Source of the DNA: CAZAYP01 sp964489425 [NCBI: uncultured Verrucomicrobiota bacterium]
GTDB taxonomy: Bacteria > Verrucomicrobiota > Kiritimatiellia > RZYC01
Reading direction: 5' to 3'
Assembly (NCBI GenBank): GCA_964489425.1
Contig: CAZAYP010000089.1
Coordinates: 1 to 19,001 of the forward strand
DNA length: 19,001 nucleotides
The translations under genes were made by a program, and so were the position numbers. Position 1 is the first letter of the stretch; every line of letters begins with the position of its first letter. Of this stretch, positions 13,810 to 19,001 are shown in pieces. The notes beneath the pieces are model-generated. The model saw only the letters and a program-made list of their open reading frames with translations, had not been told where the DNA came from and made no database searches.

Positions 13810-14240
13810 GAGTTTTGCTGGATACAAATGTGGTGCTGGATGTGCTCCTCGCGCGCCAGCCTTTCGTGAATGCTGCATCCGAATTGTTTGGTTTGGTTGA
13901 GCACGCACAATTCCCGGGACTGCTGTGTGCAACCACGATTACCACCGTTGACTACCTTTTAATGCAAGCCATGCCGCGCCCCGCCGCTCACCACGCCCTG
14001 CGCAAGTTGCTTGAGTTGTTCGAGATTGCGCCAGTCAATCGAGCTGTTTTGGATGAAGCGCTGAAGAGCCGTATTCCGGACTTCGAGGACGCGGTTCTTG
14101 ACCAAGCCGCCAGACTTGCAGGGGCTGAGGTTGTCGTCACCCGGAATCAAAAGGATTTCCGTCAATCCTCCTTGCGAATTCTCGGACCTGACGAGTTCCT
14201 TTCAAGCTTCCGTAAATATACGCGGCGCACCAGGGCCTGA
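13806..14240 (+). CDS. vapC: PIN-domain toxin of the VapC type
   Basis: A 144-residue PIN-domain ribonuclease. The N-terminal LLDTNVVLD carries the first acidic residue, D6. A further acid, D49, follows in TTITTVDY. The FEDAVL box (about 93-98), with E94 and D95, and the late VVTRNQKDF (about 110-118), with D117, complete the metal-binding set. VapC toxins cleave RNA (tRNA or rRNA) when freed from antitoxin. The start codon overlaps the stop codon of the antitoxin. Stop at 14240 is followed by the convergent gene ending at 14277, and no terminator hairpin is seen in the gap. The RNA target cannot be read from sequence. Confidence 0.92.
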   Translation: MRVLLDTNVVLDVLLARQPFVNAASELFGLVEHAQFPGLLCATTITTVDYLLMQAMPRPAAHHALRKLLELFEIAPVNRAVLDEALKSRIPDFEDAVLDQAARLAGAEVVVTRNQKDFRQSSLRILGPDEFLSSFRKYTRRTRA

Positions 14241-14276
14241 ACCTGTCGCGGACCCTGCGGCTCCTGATACAACGGC

Positions 14277-15011
14277 TCAATACGCCGGCAGTTCAGCCGG
14301 CGGTTCGTCTTCGCGGGGCGGCAGGATGCCTTCATTCACGAGTTGCTCGTCCATTTCCTCGGTCAGGGGGATGGGCAAGGGGGGGAGGCCCTGGCGGATG
14401 ACTTCCATCTGGTAATCCTGCAGGTGGCGTTCCAGTTCTTCGCCGGTATACTGTGGATCCGGCGGTGGCTGGGCCAGCATCTGGCGGCGGCGCTCTTCCC
14501 GCGCCTTGCGGCGCTCGGCGTAGCTCAGTTGGCCGCCGCTGGGCTGGCCCGCGCTGGGCGGCCCGCCAGCGCCGCCCGCGGGAATGGCCTGGCCGGGCTG
14601 CCACTGGGAGGACGCCAGCGGCGTATTGGCCCCGCGGTCCATGGTGATGGTGTCGAACTGGCCGTTCTGGCTGACCACCGCGGTTTGCTGCTTCTCGTCG
14701 GCGGCTTCCAGCTTGATGCCGCTCTCTTCCTCACCGAGCCCCAGGTCGAAATATTCCTGCGTGCGATCGTTGACAATCCCGACGCGCAGCCCGTCCGCGT
14801 CGTCATCGGAGAACATGCTGATGCGCAGATCGCGGGCGAACGACTCCTGGGGGTTGCGCGGCGGCTCCACGACCGGGGCCGGCGGCGGTGGTTCGCCAAA
14901 CGGCTTGCGGTCCAGGATGACCTGGTAGCGCTCGAACGACGGCGGCTCGACGATGGCCCAAGCCGCCCCGGCGCCCAGGATGGCGCCCACGATGATCAGC
15001 CAGCATTTCAT
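14277..15011 (-). CDS. Secreted protein resembling GspC/PilP-type periplasmic components
   Basis: A 244-residue protein with a signal peptide MKCWLIIVGAILGAGAAWA (1-19). It continues with YQVILDRKPFGEPPPPAP (about 29-46), which recalls the LxRNPF-then-proline-rich linker of GspC/PilP-like pilus and secretion proteins. Residues 60-125 then read as alternating short beta strands: LRISMF, LRVGIVND, QEYFDLGLGEEESGIKL, AVVSQNG and DTITMDRG. These resemble the HR/PilP domain, but this is a pattern reading and not a verified family. A charged helix ERRKAREERRRQM follows at about 172-184, and the tail is acidic and proline-rich. The start at 15011 has only a weak GGAAA site. The gene is divergent from the V-type ATPase operon. 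A much longer minus frame continues through that operon and is not coding. Confidence 0.75.
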   Translation of the reverse strand: MKCWLIIVGAILGAGAAWAIVEPPSFERYQVILDRKPFGEPPPPAPVVEPPRNPQESFARDLRISMFSDDDADGLRVGIVNDRTQEYFDLGLGEEESGIKLEAADEKQQTAVVSQNGQFDTITMDRGANTPLASSQWQPGQAIPAGGAGGPPSAGQPSGGQLSYAERRKAREERRRQMLAQPPPDPQYTGEELERHLQDYQMEVIRQGLPPLPIPLTEEMDEQLVNEGILPPREDEPPAELPAY

Positions 15012-15131
15012 GGTTTGATTTCCAGGCGCAGGGTAGCCCGGGGCGGTGGCCCCGTCAAGGTCCTTGTGGGCGCGCAATCCGCGCCGCCCATGGCGCTGGG
15101 CGCAAATATTTTGATTGCCTGAAAAAACGAT

Positions 15132-15159
15132 TTGCCTTGCCCCGGGCTTTCTGTTTAAC
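15132..15159 (+). promoter_or_regulatory. Weak candidate promoter upstream of V-ATPase operon
   Basis: TTGCCT (15132-15137) and TTTAAC (15154-15159) are 16 bases apart. A TG lies directly before the -10. The match is four of six at each box, and the site lies in an AT-rich patch of the 246-base divergent gap between the secreted-protein gene and subunit E. A hairpin arm overlaps the spacer, so the two readings cannot both be right. Confidence 0.3.
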
Positions 15160-15173
15160 TGCCCGGACTTTTT
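15142..15173 (+). terminator. Terminator-like hairpin in the leader region of the V-ATPase operon
   Basis: CCGGGC (15142-15147) and GCCCGG (15161-15166) form a six-base stem with a 13-base loop and are followed by TTTTT (15169-15173). On the plus strand this looks like an intrinsic terminator about 85 bases before subunit E. It could stop upstream antisense transcription or act as an attenuator if transcription starts further upstream. Confidence 0.35.
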
Positions 15174-15257
15174 AGCAGGCGCGCGGGTCGAGCCGCATGG
15201 CAGGATGATCGTCTGGCGCAGTTGACAAGAGAACCGCATATCCCGGGAGATGGTTGT

Positions 15258-15878
15258 ATGGCCGAAGAACTTCAAAGTCTGCTGGAGCGCATCCAAACCG
15301 AAGCGGTAGACACCGCCACCAAGAAAGCCGACGAGATCGTGGCCAAGGCCCGGGAAAAGGCGGCGGCCGTGGTCAAGGAAGCCGAGGACAAGGCCCGGCA
15401 GCAGCTGGCCCAGGCCGACCAGGATGCCAAGGCTTTTGCCGAGCGCAGCCGCAAGACCCTTGAGCAGGCCGCCCGCGACCTGCTGATCACCATCGGGCAG
15501 GGCGTGAACCAGATCTTTGCCCGCCTGGTGGCCGAGAGCGTGGACCATGGCCTGACCCCGGACGCGATGAAGACCATGCTGGTGAAGGTGGTGGAGGCCA
15601 TGGGCGGCGACAAGGAAGGCGCACAGGTCGTGGTGAGCGTCAGCCCCAAGGAGCAGCAGGCCGTGGCCCAGTTCTTCCTGAACAAGTTCAAGCACGCCGC
15701 GCAAAAGGGCCTGGAAGTCCAGGCGGACAACGAGATTTTCAAGGGGTTCCGCGTCACGGTCAAGGGCGAAAACGCTTTCGTGGACTACACCAGCGAGGCG
15801 ATCGCCGAGTCGCTGATGAATTTCCTGCGGCCCCAGCTGGCCGAGATCGTGCGCGGCGTGGCGGTGGAGAAGAAATAG
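15258..15878 (+). CDS. atpE: V-type ATP synthase subunit E
   Basis: A 206-residue peripheral stalk subunit of the V/A-type ATPase. A long alpha-helical coiled coil rich in Ala, Lys, Glu and Gln spans about residues 15-85. A globular C-terminal half follows, with VVVSVSPKEQQAVAQFF and a KGFRVTVKGENAFVDYTSEA segment, typical of E subunits. GGGAG lies eight bases before the ATG at 15258. A TTG at 15222 would add 12 residues without support. It is the first gene of the operon: 42 bases separate it from the DUF2764 gene. The complex couples ion movement across the membrane to ATP synthesis or hydrolysis. Confidence 0.92.
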   Translation: MAEELQSLLERIQTEAVDTATKKADEIVAKAREKAAAVVKEAEDKARQQLAQADQDAKAFAERSRKTLEQAARDLLITIGQGVNQIFARLVAESVDHGLTPDAMKTMLVKVVEAMGGDKEGAQVVVSVSPKEQQAVAQFFLNKFKHAAQKGLEVQADNEIFKGFRVTVKGENAFVDYTSEAIAESLMNFLRPQLAEIVRGVAVEKK

Positions 15879-15920
15879 CGCGCGCCTGCGCGGCATGGCG
15901 CCGCGCGGGGCGGGTGAGCC

Positions 15921-16478
15921 ATGAGCCACTACTACATTGTTGCCAGCCTTCCCCTCCTCAAGCTGGGCGAAACGCCGCCGGTCAGCCGCGAGTATTTCCT
16001 CGCCGCCTGCGCCGTGCTGCCCGAGGAGGAGCAGCGCGAGGTGGCGCTGGTGGCCGCGGGCCGGTGTGCCGAAGGCCACAGCGATTTTTGCCGCCAGTGG
16101 CTGCCCAAGGAAACCCAGCTGCGCAACGCCGTGGCCCGGCAGCGCGGCGCGCGGCGCGGCGTGGAGGCGGCCCCTTTCCTGCGGGACCACACCGGCTTCG
16201 ACGTCTCCGTGGAAAAGGAAGTCCAGGACGCGTTCGCCCGGCCGGACGCCCTGGAGCGCGAGCTGGCCCTGGACCGGTGCCGCTGGCGCCTGCTGGACGA
16301 GCTGGCCCAGCCCGCGCCGTTCAGCCTGGCCGCGGTGCTGGCGTTTGCGGTGAAGCTGCAGCTGGCTTGGCGCTGGGCCGAGCTCAAGGACGAGGAAGGC
16401 CGCGCGCGGCTGGACCGCCTGGTGGCGGCCAATATCCAGCGCGATCCCGCGCTGCGGCGCGCCGCGGAACAGATTTAA
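15921..16478 (+). CDS. DUF2764 family protein in the V-type ATPase operon
   Basis: A 185-residue protein beginning MSHYYIVASLPLLKLGE, the characteristic start of DUF2764. Members lie between subunits E and A in V/A-type ATPase operons of chlamydiae, spirochaetes and related bacteria. The middle region is helical, with a charged segment EKEVQDAFARPDALERELAL at about 94-113. The position suggests it takes the place of the missing C-type (central connecting) subunit gene, which is not seen here, but that equivalence is inference. Subunit A follows 13 bases after its stop. No membrane segment is apparent. Confidence 0.85.
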   Translation: MSHYYIVASLPLLKLGETPPVSREYFLAACAVLPEEEQREVALVAAGRCAEGHSDFCRQWLPKETQLRNAVARQRGARRGVEAAPFLRDHTGFDVSVEKEVQDAFARPDALERELALDRCRWRLLDELAQPAPFSLAAVLAFAVKLQLAWRWAELKDEEGRARLDRLVAANIQRDPALRRAAEQI

Positions 16479-16491
16479 CTGAGGTAAGAGC

Positions 16492-18225
16492 ATGGAAAAA
16501 AACATCGGGAAAGTGGTCGGCGTCAACGGCGCCCTGTTGACCGTAGCCTTTGACAAACCGGTCTCGCAAAATGAGGTGGCCTACGTCCATGTCGGCGACG
16601 TGGCGCTCAAGTGCGAAACCATCCGGATCCGCGGCCAGCTGGCCGAGCTCCAGGTGTTCGAGGACACCCGCGGCATCAATGTCGGCGACCAGGTCGAGTT
16701 CACCGGCGACCTGCTGGCCGTGGAACTGGGCCCCGGCCTGCTGACGCAGATCTACGACGGCCTGCAGAACCCGTTGCCCCAGCTGGCCGAACAGTGCGGC
16801 TTTTTCCTGCGCCGCGGCATGTACCTGAAAGCCCTGGATCGTGAACAGAAGTGGAAGTTCACCCCCAAGGCCCAGAAGGGCGAGACGGTCAAGGCCGGCT
16901 ACACCCTCGGCACCGTGCCCGAAGGGATCTTCGCCCACCGCATCATGGTGCCGTTTGCCTGGCGCGGCAAGTGGGTCGTGGAAAGCGTGGCCGCGGCCGG
17001 CGACTATACAGTGGAGCAGGAGATCGCCAAGCTGCGCGATGAGCAGGGCCATGTGCGCAGCGCCACGATGATGCAGACCTGGCCGGTCAAGCTGCCCATC
17101 AAGATGTACGCCGAGCGCCTGCCCAGCGTGGAGCCGCTGGTCACCAAGGTGCGCATCATCGACACCTTTTTCCCGGTGGCGCGCGGTGGCGCCTACTGCA
17201 TCCCCGGCCCGTTTGGCGCCGGCAAGACCGTGCTGCAGCAGATCACCAGCCGCCACGCCGAGGTGGATATCGTGATCGTGGCCGCCTGCGGCGAGCGCGC
17301 CGGCGAGGTGGTCGAAACCCTGCGCGAGTTCCCGGAGCTGACCGACCCGCGCACCGGCCGCAGCCTGATGGAGCGCACGCTGATCATCTGCAACACCAGT
17401 TCCATGCCCGTGGCCGCGCGCGAGGCCTCGGTGTACACCGCGGTCACGATCGCGGAATACTACCGCCAGATGGGCCTGAACGTGATGCTGCTGGCCGACT
17501 CCACGTCGCGCTGGGCCCAGGCCCTGCGCGAGCTGTCCGGCCGCCTCGAAGAAATTCCCGGCGAGGAAGCCTTCCCCGCGTACCTCGAGTCGGTCATCGC
17601 CGCCTTCTACGAGCGCGGCGGCCTGGTCCGGCTCTACGACGGCAGCCTGGGCTCGGTCACCATCGGCGGCACCGTAAGCCCGGCGGGCGGCAGCTTCGAG
17701 GAGCCGGTCACCCAGAGCACGCTCAAGGTGGTGGGCGCGTTCCTCGGCCTGTCGCGCGAGCGCTCGGACGCGCGGCGGTACCCGTCGATCCATCCGCTCG
17801 AAAGCTGGAGCAAGTACCCCAGCGTGGTGGATTCGCGCCAGGTTAACGATTCCCGCCAGATCCTGCGCCGCGGCAACGAGGTGGACCAGATGATGAAAGT
17901 CGTGGGCGAGGAAGGCACCTCGATCGACGACTTTGTCATTTACCTCAAGGGCGAGTTTCTCGACGCCGTGTACCTGCAGCAGGACGCCTACAACGACGTG
18001 GACGGCGCCACCAGCGCCGAGCGCCAGCGCTACGTGTTCGAGCGTATCCATCGCATCCTCACCACCAAGCTGAAGTTTGCCGACAAGGACGCCGCCCGGC
18101 GCTTTTTCCAGAACCTGACGCAGACCTGCAAGGACTGGAACCGCGCGCCCATGGGCGGGGATGATTTCAACAAGATCGAGCAGCAGGTCGCGCAGCGACT
18201 CGCGGAGGTCAGGGACGATGCATAA
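16492..18225 (+). CDS. atpA: V-type ATP synthase subunit A (catalytic)
   Basis: The 577-residue catalytic subunit. The N-terminal barrel begins [17 protein letters not shown]. The Walker A loop [12 protein letters not shown] is at about 238-249. [11 protein letters not shown] carries the catalytic-glutamate region at about 268-278, and [15 protein letters not shown] (Walker B and following) is at about 331-346. The conserved [11 protein letters not shown] occurs near 433-443. The length fits the family (about 580-600). It has a good ribosome site, GAGGTAA, before the ATG. The last eight bases overlap the start of subunit B, so the two stoichiometric subunits are translationally coupled. It hydrolyses or makes ATP at the A-B interfaces of the V1 head. 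Confidence 0.97.
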   Translation: MEKNIGKVVGVNGALLTVAFDKPVSQNEVAYVHVGDVALKCETIRIRGQLAELQVFEDTRGINVGDQVEFTGDLLAVELGPGLLTQIYDGLQNPLPQLAEQCGFFLRRGMYLKALDREQKWKFTPKAQKGETVKAGYTLGTVPEGIFAHRIMVPFAWRGKWVVESVAAAGDYTVEQEIAKLRDEQGHVRSATMMQTWPVKLPIKMYAERLPSVEPLVTKVRIIDTFFPVARGGAYCIPGPFGAGKTVLQQITSRHAEVDIVIVAACGERAGEVVETLREFPELTDPRTGRSLMERTLIICNTSSMPVAAREASVYTAVTIAEYYRQMGLNVMLLADSTSRWAQALRELSGRLEEIPGEEAFPAYLESVIAAFYERGGLVRLYDGSLGSVTIGGTVSPAGGSFEEPVTQSTLKVVGAFLGLSRERSDARRYPSIHPLESWSKYPSVVDSRQVNDSRQILRRGNEVDQMMKVVGEEGTSIDDFVIYLKGEFLDAVYLQQDAYNDVDGATSAERQRYVFERIHRILTTKLKFADKDAARRFFQNLTQTCKDWNRAPMGGDDFNKIEQQVAQRLAEVRDDA

Positions 18226-19001
18226 AGTTTATCACCGCATTGAGCAGATCGCCGGCAACGTCATCACCATCAACGCCGAGGGCGTGGGCTATGGTGAGTT
18301 GGCCGAGGTGACCGCCCCGCGCGGCACGTCGCTGGCGAACGTCATCCGCCTCAACGGCAACCAGGTGGCGCTGCAGGTGTTCGAGGGCAGCCGCGGCATC
18401 CCGACCGACGCCCGGGTGCGCTTCCTCGGCCATCCCATGCAGACGCCGTTCGCCGACGCGCTGCTGGGCCGGATCTTCACCGGCAGCGGCCAACCGCGCG
18501 ACAAGGGCCCGGCGATTACCGAGAACATGATCCCCATCGGCGGCCCCTCGGTCAACCCGGCCAAGCGCATCATCCCGCGCAAGATGGTCCGCACCGGCAT
18601 CCCGATGATCGACGTGTTCAACACCCTGGTCGAGTCGCAGAAGCTGCCGATTTTCTCGGTCGCCGGCGAGCCCTACAACCCGCTGCTGGCGCGCATCGCC
18701 CTGCAGGCCGAGGTGGATGTCATCATCCTCGGCGGCATGGGCCTGAAGTACGATGACTACCTCTTCTTCCGCGACACCCTCGAAAAGAGCGGCGCCCTGT
18801 CGCGCTCGGTGATGTACGTGCACACCGCCGCCGACCCGATCGTGGAGTGCCTGCTGGTGCCGGACATCTCCCTGGCCGTGGCCGAGCAGTTCGCGCTGCA
18901 GAACAAACGGGTCCTGGTGCTGCTCACGGACATGACCAACTTCGCCGACGCCATGAAGGAGATCGCCATCACCATGGAGCAGATCCCCTCCAACCGCGGC
19001 T
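18218..19001 (+). CDS. atpB: V-type ATP synthase subunit B (3' end beyond the window)
   Basis: The non-catalytic nucleotide-binding subunit, of which 261 codons are visible. It begins [16 protein letters not shown] and continues with [25 protein letters not shown] and [19 protein letters not shown]. The glycine-rich loop [15 protein letters not shown] lacks the GKT lysine of a working Walker A, as expected for B subunits. The visible end, [20 protein letters not shown], is the strongly conserved segment before the NRGYPG motif. GGAGG lies nine bases before the ATG, inside the end of the subunit A gene. It is expected to be followed by D, I and K genes outside the window. Confidence 0.96.
   Translation, partial: MHKVYHRIEQIAGNVITINAEGVGYGELAEVTAPRGTSLANVIRLNGNQVALQVFEGSRGIPTDARVRFLGHPMQTPFADALLGRIFTGSGQPRDKGPAITENMIPIGGPSVNPAKRIIPRKMVRTGIPMIDVFNTLVESQKLPIFSVAGEPYNPLLARIALQAEVDVIILGGMGLKYDDYLFFRDTLEKSGALSRSVMYVHTAADPIVECLLVPDISLAVAEQFALQNKRVLVLLTDMTNFADAMKEIAITMEQIPSNRG

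Noticed and set aside
15012-16556. N-terminal extension of the secreted protein through the V-ATPase genes
   Set aside because: Antisense to subunit E and DUF2764; the true start at 15011 begins a clear signal peptide.
16384-18051. Minus-strand frame of 555 codons
   Set aside because: Antisense to V-ATPase subunit A, which is highly conserved on the plus strand.

Overview
The window is high-GC bacterial DNA with two visibly less GC-rich accessory patches, at about 1-2680 and 12.55-14.24 kb. Several features point to the PVC superphylum, most plausibly Kiritimatiellota or Lentisphaerota. These are a V/A-type ATPase operon in the order E, DUF2764, A, B; tandem GspG-like pseudopilins with the phenylalanine-led prepilin signal; and a DUF362 protein. 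This taxonomic placement is an inference from gene content and not a phylogeny.

Region 1 (1-2760) is the end of an integrated element. A tyrosine recombinase on the minus strand lies just downstream of tRNA-Ala(CGC), also on the minus strand. One base separates its stop codon from the start of a second minus-strand gene that stays open to the window edge and matches no family I know. The recombinase appears to carry a helix-turn-helix inserted inside its catalytic domain.

Region 2 (2.9-12.5 kb) is mostly ordinary chromosome. It holds two type II secretion/type IV pilus-like pseudopilins; a back-to-back minus pair made of an unrecognised protein with an EIKQR motif and an RluA-type pseudouridine synthase; and RNase PH. 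Next comes a minus operon of thioredoxin preceded by a Pro/Ala-rich membrane protein with repeated short motifs. A probable lipoprotein and MutY with a Nudix-box C-terminal domain follow. The region ends with a tightly packed trio: PEBP (YbhB-like), a PP2C-like phosphatase and DUF362.

Region 3 (12.55-14.24 kb) is an accessory patch. It contains a SAM methyltransferase, a ribbon-helix-helix antitoxin-like protein with no recognisable toxin beside it, and a complete VapBC-type toxin-antitoxin pair. That pair has its own candidate promoter overlapping inverted repeats and is probably leaderless.

Region 4 (14.28-19.0 kb) starts with a minus-strand secreted protein resembling the GspC/PilP periplasmic type. 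It is divergent from the V-type ATP synthase operon: subunit E, DUF2764 protein, subunit A, and subunit B, which runs off the window. No stretch longer than 300 bases lacks a gene. The longest gaps are 15012-15257, 2486-2681 and 2759-2931, and their contents are described in the entries. I saw no CRISPR array, rRNA gene or insertion sequence. The strongest candidates for something undescribed are the integrase plus unknown gene pair at the tRNA junction and the motif-repeat membrane protein coupled to thioredoxin.
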